Position numbers and translations under genes: made by a program | The notes under the pieces: model-generated | Database searches by the model: none | What the model was told of the DNA's origin: nothing | Seen by the model: the letters and a program-made list of their open reading frames with translations, nothing else | In this document: one piece after another, positions 1-5,287 of the stretch | How positions within the stretch are numbered: the first letter of the stretch is position 1 | How the letters are laid out: every line of letters starts with the position of its first letter | NCBI GenBank assembly: GCA_019633985.1 | Contig: JAHQWE010000007.1 | Location: 1 to 47,770, forward strand | Reading direction: 5' to 3' | Length of the DNA: 47,770 nt | Source of the DNA: Acidiferrobacterales bacterium | GTDB lineage: Bacteria > Pseudomonadota > Gammaproteobacteria > Arenicellales > Poriferihabitantaceae

Positions 1-18
1 AATGCTAGAGCCTGTTAG

Positions 19-66
19 CCATAACAAGGCGTTGGACCGGACAAGCCGGTGAAAGTGGCGTAATGT
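19..66 (+). other. attC-like site (variant core)
   Basis: Left core CCATAAC is followed by an imperfect inverted repeat around ACCGG...CCGGT and a right core GTAATGT. The usual right core is GTTRRRY, so this one has GTA in place of the invariant GTT. It lies just upstream of the first complete cassette gene. Bases 1-18 would be the tail of the preceding cassette. Confidence 0.6.
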
Positions 67-88
67 CTAAAGTTATAAGTGGAACAAT

Positions 89-379
89 ATGAAAAAGAAA
101 AACGCTGGAATCATTTTGTGGCTGGGTTTAATTGTAGTAGTACTCATAAACATATTCTTTTCTTTGGCTTTTGCGCCAAAAATAAGTAATGTTCCTTCAC
201 TTATTAGTTTTGTCTTCGGCCGAGTATTAGCTTTTCCAGCAATTCTTTTATTGCTGTCCCAAATTTGGTCAAAGTATCGGAATGGAAGATCAAGAGTTAA
301 AGCTCTATTTTATGGATCGTTGGCGATGTCATTGAGTTTGATTCCAGAGTTCGGAGAATTCGTAAAGAATGTCCAATAG
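89..379 (+). CDS. small membrane protein, integron cassette gene
   Basis: A 96-residue protein of unknown function. It has two clear hydrophobic segments (about residues 8-29 and 38-57) and a weaker third around 70-85, with a Lys-rich start (MKKKNAG) and a basic loop (KYRNGRSRVK) between segments two and three, so it should sit in the inner membrane. The ATG follows a short GGAA. It is bounded by attC-like sites at 19-66 and 386-444, so it is a mobile cassette gene. No recognisable family; it could equally be a toxin-like or stress-response membrane protein. Confidence 0.65.
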   Translation: MKKKNAGIILWLGLIVVVLINIFFSLAFAPKISNVPSLISFVFGRVLAFPAILLLLSQIWSKYRNGRSRVKALFYGSLAMSLSLIPEFGEFVKNVQ

Positions 380-385
380 GAATAG

Positions 386-444
386 ACATAACAAGAATTC
401 GAATCCATCGGACGGCTTCGCCGCCGATTGAATTGGCGTTAGAT
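386..444 (+). other. attC site
   Basis: Left core ACATAAC (386-392) and right core GTTAGAT (438-444, perfect GTTRRRY). Between them is a strong imperfect palindrome centred on CGGCTTCGCCG. Aligning the two arms leaves one unpaired A (ATCGG-A-CGGC against ATCGG-CGGC), the extrahelical base typical of attC sites. The start codon of the next gene (ATG at 443) lies inside the right core. Confidence 0.85.
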
Positions 445-883
445 GTACAAAGTAATCTTTGCCACAGTTTTGTTGTCTCATATTTCCGTCGGGTTGTCTT
501 TTGCTCAAAGTAATCCATTGATAGGATTGTGGCTTTCTAATGAAGAGAAAACTATTGAGGCGAACATAAGAACCGGAAAACTTTCTCAGGAGAAGGTTGA
601 TAGGTTAAAGAACTACAATGTATTTGGATCTCTGGTTTTGGAATACAGAGAAGAGGTGTTTTCGAATTACTTTCTCAAAGATGGCCCTGATGAAACCAAT
701 TTTAAAAAATATGAAATTGTTGCCAGAGACGGTTCTAATCTTCGTTTGAGATACTATGAAGCTAATGAGAACTCAGTTGGAGAGGAATATTTCGAACTCG
801 GTGTTATGTTGGAGGGCGACTGCTACCGTTTTCTATTTGAAGAATTCTCATTTATTGAGTATTTCTGTAGGTACCAGCCATGA
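443..883 (+). CDS. exported protein of unknown function, cassette gene
   Basis: A 146-residue protein with a clear Sec signal peptide (hydrophobic MYKVIFATVLLSHISVGLSF then AQS, likely cleaved near residue 21). The mature part is polar and acidic with many Tyr and Phe residues, like a small periplasmic or lipocalin-like beta protein, and has three Cys (two near residues 127 and 142). Family not recognised. The ATG overlaps the last bases of the attC right core, leaving almost no leader, so translation depends on transcripts from upstream or on a leaderless start. The stop is immediately followed by the next attC. Confidence 0.7.
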   Translation: MYKVIFATVLLSHISVGLSFAQSNPLIGLWLSNEEKTIEANIRTGKLSQEKVDRLKNYNVFGSLVLEYREEVFSNYFLKDGPDETNFKKYEIVARDGSNLRLRYYEANENSVGEEYFELGVMLEGDCYRFLFEEFSFIEYFCRYQP

Positions 884-884
884 C

Positions 885-962
885 ATCTAACCAGTTCGAG
901 AAACGGACGCTTTTTCCGTCGCTTACGCTCCTCCAAAATCGCTCGTTTCGAAAGCGTTATAT
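885..962 (+). other. attC site
   Basis: Left core ATCTAAC (885-891) and right core GTTATAT (956-962) flank an imperfect inverted repeat of about 60 bases. The arms GTTCGAGAAACGG and CTCGTTTCGAA are partly complementary. It begins two bases after the stop codon of the preceding gene. Confidence 0.8.
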
Positions 963-972
963 GCTCTGAGGG

Positions 973-1002
973 TTGTCAATGGTACTGAATAATAGTACCA
1001 TT
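973..1002 (+). promoter_or_regulatory. hicAB promoter with perfect inverted-repeat operator
   Basis: AATGGTACT (978-986) and AGTACCATT (994-1002) form a perfect 9-bp inverted repeat with a 7-nt spacer. A -35-like TTGTCA lies at 973-978. Candidate -10 elements are AATAAT (988-993, inside the repeat spacer) or TACCAT (996-1001, 17 nt from TTGTCA). Such a site is expected for the ribbon-helix-helix HicB antitoxin encoded downstream. There is no Shine-Dalgarno sequence before hicA, so its transcript may be nearly leaderless. Confidence 0.65.
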
Positions 1003-1007
1003 AAAAC

Positions 1008-1262
1008 ATGAAGAGAAAGCACAGAAAAACTCTGGAGCAAATTTATAGTCACCCAATAAGCGGAAACATACCCTGGTCTGATATTGAATCTCTTTTATCA
1101 TCACTTGGTGCCGATATCTCTGAGAGAGCAGGCTCCCGAGTTGCAATAGTGTTGTTTGGCGAAGTCAGAGTATTTCATCGACCTCACCCTACGCCTGCGA
1201 CAGATAAAGGCGCCGTAGCGAGCGTTCGTAAATGGTTAGAAACCTATGAGGTAACTCCATGA
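1008..1262 (+). CDS. hicA: HicA-family toxin (mRNA interferase)
   Basis: An 84-residue protein matching the HicA family. It has the N-terminal helix TLEQIYSHP, the GNIPWSDIESLLSSLGA segment, the GSRVAIVLFG strand and a His-containing FHRPHP motif at about residues 56-61, where the catalytic His of HicA lies, followed by a C-terminal helix. HicA toxins have a dsRBD-like fold and cleave mRNA. The stop overlaps the antitoxin ATG by four bases (ATGA). Toxin-first order is usual for hicAB. The cassette carries its own operator upstream, consistent with self-regulation in an integron array. Confidence 0.88.
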   Translation: MKRKHRKTLEQIYSHPISGNIPWSDIESLLSSLGADISERAGSRVAIVLFGEVRVFHRPHPTPATDKGAVASVRKWLETYEVTP

Positions 1263-1591
1263 ATATAATGGAACTAGATGGCTATAAAGCTAAAATTGAA
1301 TATGACCCTGAGTTAGATCAGTTTAGAGGAGAAATTCTTGGTCTTAATGGTAGTGCAGATTTCTATGGGAAAAGCCCGAGTAGTCTAAGAAAAGAATTTA
1401 AAGAATCGCTGAAAGTTTATTTGGAGGTCTGTGAAGAAAAAGGAATAAGTCCAACTAAGGAGTATTCTGGAAAATTCAATTTACGAATCCCACCTAGACT
1501 GCATAGTGAAATAGCTGCTCGAGCAAGCGCAGAAGAAAAGAGTATTAATCAATGGGTCTCTGAGAATCTCGAAAGGTCTGTTACTAATTAA
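1259..1591 (+). CDS. hicB: HicB-family antitoxin
   Basis: A 110-residue antitoxin. The N-terminal part (YKAKIEYDPELDQFRGEILGLNG) is the degraded RNase-H-like HicB fold. The C-terminal part (FNLRIPPRLHSEIAARASAEEKSINQWVSENLERSV, about 74-107) is a ribbon-helix-helix DNA-binding domain that should bind the inverted repeat at 978-1002. It neutralises HicA by direct binding. The start ATG overlaps the hicA stop, so the two are translationally coupled; a second in-frame ATG lies at 1268. An attC site follows ten bases after the stop. Confidence 0.88.
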   Translation: MNIMELDGYKAKIEYDPELDQFRGEILGLNGSADFYGKSPSSLRKEFKESLKVYLEVCEEKGISPTKEYSGKFNLRIPPRLHSEIAARASAEEKSINQWVSENLERSVTN

Positions 1592-1600
1592 TTGAAATGC

Positions 1601-1658
1601 ATATAACCAGTAAAAGAAAGCTGGCCGGCTTCGCCGCCAGATTTTCAAAGCGTTATCT
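1601..1658 (+). other. attC site
   Basis: Left core ATATAAC (1601-1607) and right core GTTATCT (1652-1658) flank an inverted repeat around CGGCTTCGCCG. The arms GAAAGCTGGCCGGC and GCCGCCAGATTTTC pair with one extrahelical C. The apical CGGCTTCGCCG is the same as in the attC at 386-444. Confidence 0.85.
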
Positions 1659-1689
1659 GTCCTGAAGCACTTGGTGCTAAAATTGAGAG

Positions 1690-1920
1690 ATGGGAAATAT
1701 CACCGAAAAACTAAATATAGATTTGAGCCAACTTTCGGTTGAGGAGAAAGCTGAATTGGCGCATCTACTTATAGAGGAACTCGAAGATTCTGGTGCCTCG
1801 AATATGCATGATATTTGGCTAAAGGAAGCCGAAGAGCGATATGAACAATTTAAAAATGGTGATATTTCGGCTGACACAGGAAGCGCTGTATTTGAGAGAG
1901 CGAGAGATAAGCTAGCTTGA
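1690..1920 (+). CDS. RelB/StbD-like addiction-module antitoxin
   Basis: A 76-residue acidic protein of the putative addiction module component family. LSVEEKAELAHLLIEELEDS is the family's typical N-terminal helix pair, and IWLKEAEERYEQFKNGDISA is the toxin-wrapping C-terminal region. It should bind and neutralise the ParE/RelE-fold toxin directly downstream (TGATG stop-start overlap) and repress their shared promoter. A small inverted repeat AGCAC-TTG-GTGCT (1666-1678) lies between the attC and the start and could be its operator. Confidence 0.82.
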   Translation: MGNITEKLNIDLSQLSVEEKAELAHLLIEELEDSGASNMHDIWLKEAEERYEQFKNGDISADTGSAVFERARDKLA

Positions 1921-2207
1921 TGGAATACCGATTTCTCTTCCCCGCAGAAGAGGAAATGATTGAATCCGCGATATTTTATGAAGATAGAGCGACGGGACTA
2001 GGCTCGGATTTCCTGAACGAAGTTCAAAGATCGATAGATAAAATATGTGACAACCCTAAATTGGGCCGCAAAGAGTCGGACAGGATACGCTGTACTATTT
2101 TAGCCAAATTTCCATATTCAATATTTTACGCCGTGGAGGAGGGCGAAATATTGATTCTGGCTGTTTCCCATCAAAAGAGAAGGCCGGGTTATTGGAAAGA
2201 CAGATAA
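1920..2207 (+). CDS. ParE/RelE-fold toxin
   Basis: A 95-residue basic protein of the RelE/ParE superfamily. It shows the N-terminal FLFPAEEEMIESAIFYEDRATGLGSDF helices and the C-terminal CTILAKFPYSIFYAVEEGEILILAVSHQKRRPGYW, the family hallmark ending in HxxRRPGYW. The ATG at 1920 is chosen; a TTG at 1917 would add one residue. It overlaps the antitoxin stop by one base. Its own stop (2205-2207) lies inside the left core of the next attC, which is typical of compact cassettes. Targets in the family are ribosome-bound mRNA or DNA gyrase; which applies here cannot be told. Confidence 0.84.
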   Translation: MEYRFLFPAEEEMIESAIFYEDRATGLGSDFLNEVQRSIDKICDNPKLGRKESDRIRCTILAKFPYSIFYAVEEGEILILAVSHQKRRPGYWKDR

Positions 2208-2259
2208 CAAGGAAGCGAATCGGACTAGCTATCGCTAGCCGATTGCTAAAGCGTAAACT
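2202..2259 (+). other. attC site (variant core)
   Basis: Left core AGATAAC (2202-2208) and right core GTAAACT (2253-2259), again with GTA instead of GTT. The inner arms GCGAATCGG-A-CTAGC and GCTAGCCGATTGC pair well around a short TAT loop with one extrahelical A. The left core contains the TAA stop of the toxin gene. Confidence 0.75.
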
Positions 2260-2280
2260 TCCTTTGACGCCGGATCCATT

Positions 2281-2289
2281 TGCTATAAT
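2281..2289 (+). promoter_or_regulatory. extended -10 promoter of second TA cassette
   Basis: TGCTATAAT is a perfect extended -10 element (TGn plus TATAAT) 26 bases upstream of the antitoxin start. A TTGACG lies upstream with only 14 nt spacing, too close for a normal -35, so the extended -10 probably carries the promoter. The cassette thus brings its own promoter, as expected for TA cassettes in the middle of an array. Confidence 0.6.
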
Positions 2290-2315
2290 AGAGTTCGATA
2301 TCAGGAAATAGACCA

Positions 2316-2528
2316 ATGACAAAACCAGCAAGAGTTCTTTTAAGAGATGCACTCATGCTAGATCCAGCTGAAAGGGCTCTATTGGCAGATGAGCTGCTTC
2401 ACAGTCTGAATTCCAATTCTAGTGAAGTTGATGCGGCTTGGGCCATCGAGTCGGAGAAGCGTCTTGAGATGTTTCTGGCTGGAAAGATAGAGTCCTATCC
2501 AGCTGATGAAGTTCTATCTGAGAATTGA
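2316..2528 (+). CDS. RelB/StbD-like addiction-module antitoxin (second copy)
   Basis: A 70-residue antitoxin of the same addiction-module family as the gene at 1690. LMLDPAERALLADELLHSL is the N-terminal family motif, and AWAIESEKRLEMFLAGKIESYPADEVL the C-terminal toxin-binding segment. It is not a recent duplicate, since sequence identity with the other copy is limited to motif positions. It overlaps the following toxin gene (TTG start at 2525). It remains intact while its partner toxin is frameshifted, so it is either a relic or a free anti-addiction factor. Confidence 0.8.
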   Translation: MTKPARVLLRDALMLDPAERALLADELLHSLNSNSSEVDAAWAIESEKRLEMFLAGKIESYPADEVLSEN

Positions 2529-2828
2529 AAGCAAGATTCCTTGCTCCAGCAAAGGCAGAGTTTGATGAAGCCAGAAATTATCTAGAAAAAGCTAGACCAG
2601 GGTCTGGAAATCAGTTTTCCCGGGAAGTAAAGTTGGCAATTCGCAGAATCGAGAAGCTGCCAAATGCCTGGGGGAGAATAAGTAAAAACACACGGAGATG
2701 TCGTATTGCTAAATTCCAGTATGGTCTAGTCTATTCGTTCGATAGTAGACGAAGAAATAATAGTCCTGGCAGTTGCGCACTCAAGGAGAATGCCTAAGTA
2801 TTGGGAAACAAGGAAGGATGAAATATAA
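2525..2828 (+). pseudogene. ParE/RelE-fold toxin gene broken by a frameshift
   Basis: The first 73 codons encode a normal ParE/RelE N-terminus (ARFLAPAKAEFDEARNYLEKA) up to RIAKFQYGLVYSFD. In the reading frame the protein then runs into an unrelated basic tail ending at 2797. Shifting by one base at about 2741-2745 restores the family C-terminus: VDEEIIVLAVAHSRRMPKYW, then ETRKDEI and a TAA at 2826-2828. That stop lies inside the next attC left core (2823-2829), as in the sister cassette, so the restored frame is ancestral. The start is TTG, overlapping the antitoxin stop. The lesion is either an inactivating mutation or a sequencing error. Confidence 0.8.
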
Positions 2829-2897
2829 CAAGAAAAGGTATATCGCCCTGAGGGCTGGAAGTGTTCTGCGAACCCGCCTATACCTTTGGCGTTATGT
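2823..2897 (+). other. attC site
   Basis: Left core ATATAAC (2823-2829) and right core GTTATGT (2891-2897). The arms GAAAAGGTATATCG and GCCTATACCTTTGGC are largely complementary around a longer variable terminal structure. The left core carries the stop codon of the restored toxin frame. Confidence 0.82.
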
Positions 2898-2922
2898 TTT
2901 TAGCTAAGCCTAGTCGCTGATA

Positions 2923-3279
2923 GTGTCTTTAAGTACTAGATATTTAATTTTAGCGATCGGCTTCATTCTATTTTTCATAGTGCCAGGAGTTCTTGCAGTT
3001 AAGTTGGCGGGCTACCGTGGAAAGAGGAGACTATTATCAATTCCTATAGCACTTGCGAGTTTTATGATGTTTCTATTTGTTCTTTTTATTTGGAGTAGAG
3101 AAATACCAGATTACCCATTGATCTTTATCCTGCCAATAGTGATAGGAGTAGGGTTTAAAATAACTACACGATCTTCTTGGGAGAAGAGTGCGTTGTACGG
3201 TGTGATTGCCACAGTGTCTCAATGTTTGGGGATGTTTGCTCTTGTGGCTTCGACAGTAACTGTTGGGATACAAATTTAA
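2923..3279 (+). CDS. small integral membrane protein, cassette gene
   Basis: A 118-residue hydrophobic protein starting at GTG. Four membrane segments are visible at about residues 6-26, 40-57, 66-80 and 92-115. Short basic loops (GYRGKRR, TRSSWEK) suggest a defined topology. Family not recognised. It lies alone between attC sites at 2823-2897 and 3299-3347, so it is a single-gene cassette. No ribosome binding site stands out before the GTG, so the exact start is uncertain. Confidence 0.6.
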   Translation: MSLSTRYLILAIGFILFFIVPGVLAVKLAGYRGKRRLLSIPIALASFMMFLFVLFIWSREIPDYPLIFILPIVIGVGFKITTRSSWEKSALYGVIATVSQCLGMFALVASTVTVGIQI

Positions 3280-3298
3280 ATTGATTCATTTATGAAAA

Positions 3299-3347
3299 AC
3301 ATAACAAGAAAACGAAATTGCGGGCGGTTCTACCGCTTATGTTATCA
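3299..3347 (+). other. attC-like site (short)
   Basis: Left core ACATAAC (3299-3305), a small hairpin GCGGT-TCT-ACCGC and a right core GTTATCA (3341-3347). At 49 bases it is shorter than the other sites, with a poorly paired right arm, so it may be a degenerate attC. Confidence 0.55.
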
Positions 3348-3371
3348 CTATGTGCAAACGGAGTATCTAAT

Positions 3372-3737
3372 ATGGAATATAAAGCCATTCCCGTCATTCG
3401 AATATTTGACGAGGATAAAGCAAAAGAGTTTTACCTTGGCTTCTTAGGCATGAGTCTAGAATGGGAGCATCGGTTTGAAGAAGATTTTCCGGTATACACG
3501 CAGGTTTCAAAAGAAAATCTTGTGTTTCACTTAAGCGAGCATGCTGGTGATTGCACGCCAGGTAGCAAGGTATTTGTAAATGTCAGTGACTTAGACATTC
3601 TATTTAACGAAATTAGCACAAAGCCTTACAAATACAGTAAACCTGCTATTGAAAAAGCTCCGTGGGGTGACCGTTGTTTTACTGTCACAGACCCTTTTTC
3701 CAACAAGGTGTTGTTCAATGAGCTGTCAGGCACTTAA
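3372..3737 (+). CDS. glyoxalase/bleomycin-resistance-like (VOC fold) protein
   Basis: A 121-residue protein of the vicinal oxygen chelate superfamily. It begins MEYKAIPVIRIFDEDKAKEFY, the usual first beta-alpha unit; FLGMSLEWEHRF, the strand LVFHLSEHAGDC, and the closing FTVTDPFSNKVLFNE follow the bleomycin-resistance pattern. ATG 3372 is chosen over the in-frame 3318 because the 18 extra residues would come from within the attC region and do not fit the fold. Related cassette proteins bind or sequester glycopeptide antibiotics, but the substrate here is unknown. Its stop overlaps the following attC core. Confidence 0.8.
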   Translation: MEYKAIPVIRIFDEDKAKEFYLGFLGMSLEWEHRFEEDFPVYTQVSKENLVFHLSEHAGDCTPGSKVFVNVSDLDILFNEISTKPYKYSKPAIEKAPWGDRCFTVTDPFSNKVLFNELSGT

Positions 3738-3804
3738 CAAGACCAATCACCCAAGCTATGCTTGAAAAAACGCATTATGTACCGCTGGTTTTCCGGCGTT
3801 AAGC
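3732..3804 (+). other. attC site
   Basis: Left core ACTTAAC (3732-3738, containing the preceding stop codon) and right core GTTAAGC (3798-3804, perfect GTTRRRY). The two cores are themselves near-complementary (GCTTAAC). The internal region is less regular than in the 386-444 site. Confidence 0.75.
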
Positions 3805-3827
3805 CCCAGAAATTAATAAACAGATGA

Positions 3828-4316
3828 ATGGAAATTTCATTTCGTAAAGCTAATCTTGCTGATCGAATAGCACTAGAAGATTTGAGAGCGGAAGCGTTCT
3901 CTCCTGTTTTCGCTTCCTTTAGAAAAATATTAGGTGATGAGATCTATGAGTTAGCGCAAAAACGAGAAGATGATGAGCAAAGCGAGCTGCTGTCCGCGAT
4001 GTTTTTTAATGATTCAGAGTGGGATCTGTATGTGGTCGAATTGCAGAATGAGATTGTTGGGTTTATATCTTTGCAGATAAACTCGGAGACAACGGTCGGT
4101 GAAATTGGGCTGAATGCAGTCAAGCCTTCTTATACTGGTAAGGGTATCGGCACAAAAATGTATGATTTTGCTAATGCTGAAATGAAAGCCGCTGGGATGC
4201 GTGTGGCAACTGTAGCGACCGGAGGTGACGAAAGTCACGCTCCCGCTCGTCGCGCATATGAAAAATCAGGATTTGACGTGCGTATCCCTAGTGTTTGGTA
4301 CTGCCGTACTTTATGA
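3828..4316 (+). CDS. GNAT-family N-acetyltransferase, cassette gene
   Basis: A 162-residue GNAT acetyltransferase. ISFRKANLADRIALEDL is the usual first strand and helix. VVELQNEIVGFISLQ and VGEIGLNAVKPSYTGKGIGTKMYDFA form strands 4-5 with the acetyl-CoA pyrophosphate loop (about residues 98-112), and HAPARRAYEKSGFDV is the C-terminal GNAT motif. It transfers acetyl from acetyl-CoA to an amine; the substrate is unknown. GNATs are common integron cargo. It follows an attC at 3732-3804. No clear attC was found downstream, so it may be the last well-defined cassette. Confidence 0.87.
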   Translation: MEISFRKANLADRIALEDLRAEAFSPVFASFRKILGDEIYELAQKREDDEQSELLSAMFFNDSEWDLYVVELQNEIVGFISLQINSETTVGEIGLNAVKPSYTGKGIGTKMYDFANAEMKAAGMRVATVATGGDESHAPARRAYEKSGFDVRIPSVWYCRTL

Positions 4317-4426
4317 ATGAGTCTACCAAAATATGCAAATCTTCTGCCACCGTACGCTGAACGTCGTTAAAGATCTGCGTTTTACGCGAACGTAAGACAA
4401 CCAGTCAAAAAAGAAACTATAGCAAT

Positions 4427-4717
4427 ATGATTCAACGAGTTTTTAGCGTGGAGATACATTCGGAGCTTAGGAGTGAGTTCGAGGAAAAATTTAGTACCTT
4501 AGCTCTACCAGATACTTTATCAGCGCAGGGATGTACTGCGGTTGAGATTTTCAGGCCAACGGATTGTAATCCTAATGTCTACCTGATGATAAGCTCTTGG
4601 AAATCAGAAGAAGCATTGGAGCAGAAGTTTGGCTCCAACTGGCATGAAGCTTCGATTCCAAACGCGATGAAGAAGTTTGAACGTGCTCATAGCATTCATC
4701 ATTATAAATCGTGGTAG
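4427..4717 (+). CDS. ABM-fold (antibiotic biosynthesis monooxygenase-like) protein
   Basis: A 96-residue dimeric alpha/beta barrel (ABM) type protein. The N-terminal strand RVFSVEIHSELRSEFEEKF, the middle GCTAVEIFRPTDCNPNVYLMISSWKSEEALEQKFGS with the family's W-x-S-x-E pattern, and the C-terminal HSIHHYKSW fit. Members are small cofactor-free oxygenases or haem-degrading enzymes; the reaction here is unknown. It lies past the last clear attC but shares the AT-rich composition and orientation of the cassette genes, so it could be a further cassette with degenerate borders. Confidence 0.7.
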   Translation: MIQRVFSVEIHSELRSEFEEKFSTLALPDTLSAQGCTAVEIFRPTDCNPNVYLMISSWKSEEALEQKFGSNWHEASIPNAMKKFERAHSIHHYKSW

Positions 4718-4795
4718 CGGCGTGACGACTTTTGGTTGAGTGTGATAAAACAACAAATTTATTCGTCAGTTCTTTAGGTTGTATGTGTTCATACG

Positions 4796-5092
4796 ATGAT
4801 TCATATTGCCAAACATAAAATCTATGCAATCGGTATTTACCTGCTTGTAACTTGCTTTATTTATTTGGTTGATGGGTCAGAACGCGCGACCCAGGCAATT
4901 GTCATCTTGGGCATATTCCTGGTCTTTATACTATTTGCAGAGTTTATTGCATGGCTGTCTAGTTGGGGAATGCCGGAGGCACTGGCATCAGACCATGGGA
5001 CACCTTTATCCCCTGACCTCGTCGCAATTTTTCTATGGGCGGTTTTCCTGATCGCGTCTATGTTTCTGATATTCGGATGGAGTTTGTATTAG
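4796..5092 (+). CDS. small membrane protein
   Basis: A 98-residue hydrophobic protein with three predicted spans (about 9-27, 33-55 and 75-97) and an extramembrane loop GMPEALASDHGTPLSPD. The ATG has no strong ribosome binding site. Family not recognised. It lies at the edge between the AT-rich array and the denser chromosomal region. Whether it belongs to the cassette array or to the chromosome cannot be decided. Confidence 0.55.
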   Translation: MIHIAKHKIYAIGIYLLVTCFIYLVDGSERATQAIVILGIFLVFILFAEFIAWLSSWGMPEALASDHGTPLSPDLVAIFLWAVFLIASMFLIFGWSLY

Positions 5093-5287
5093 TGAAGGTG
5101 ACTCTTAAACCGTTTAGGTGTGCAGGGGACGATGCATTCTGTTCGGTAACGGATACGGGTCGTCTACTGCAGGTGCTCTCCAGGGGAGAAAAATAGTGAC
5201 CGGCTACTGGAGACAACACAATCACTGAACCGAGATAGAAGCCCAATGCTCAGCCGTCTTTGAAATGATGCTGAGATTCGATATCAC

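Noticed and set aside
3318..3371. Upstream start of the glyoxalase-like gene
   Set aside because: The added residues come from the attC region and do not belong to the fold.
4748..4784. Possible attC between the ABM gene and the membrane gene (AAACAAC...GTTGTAT)
   Set aside because: Only about 37 bases between outer ends, poor inner pairing and a weak match of the right core; too short for an attC.
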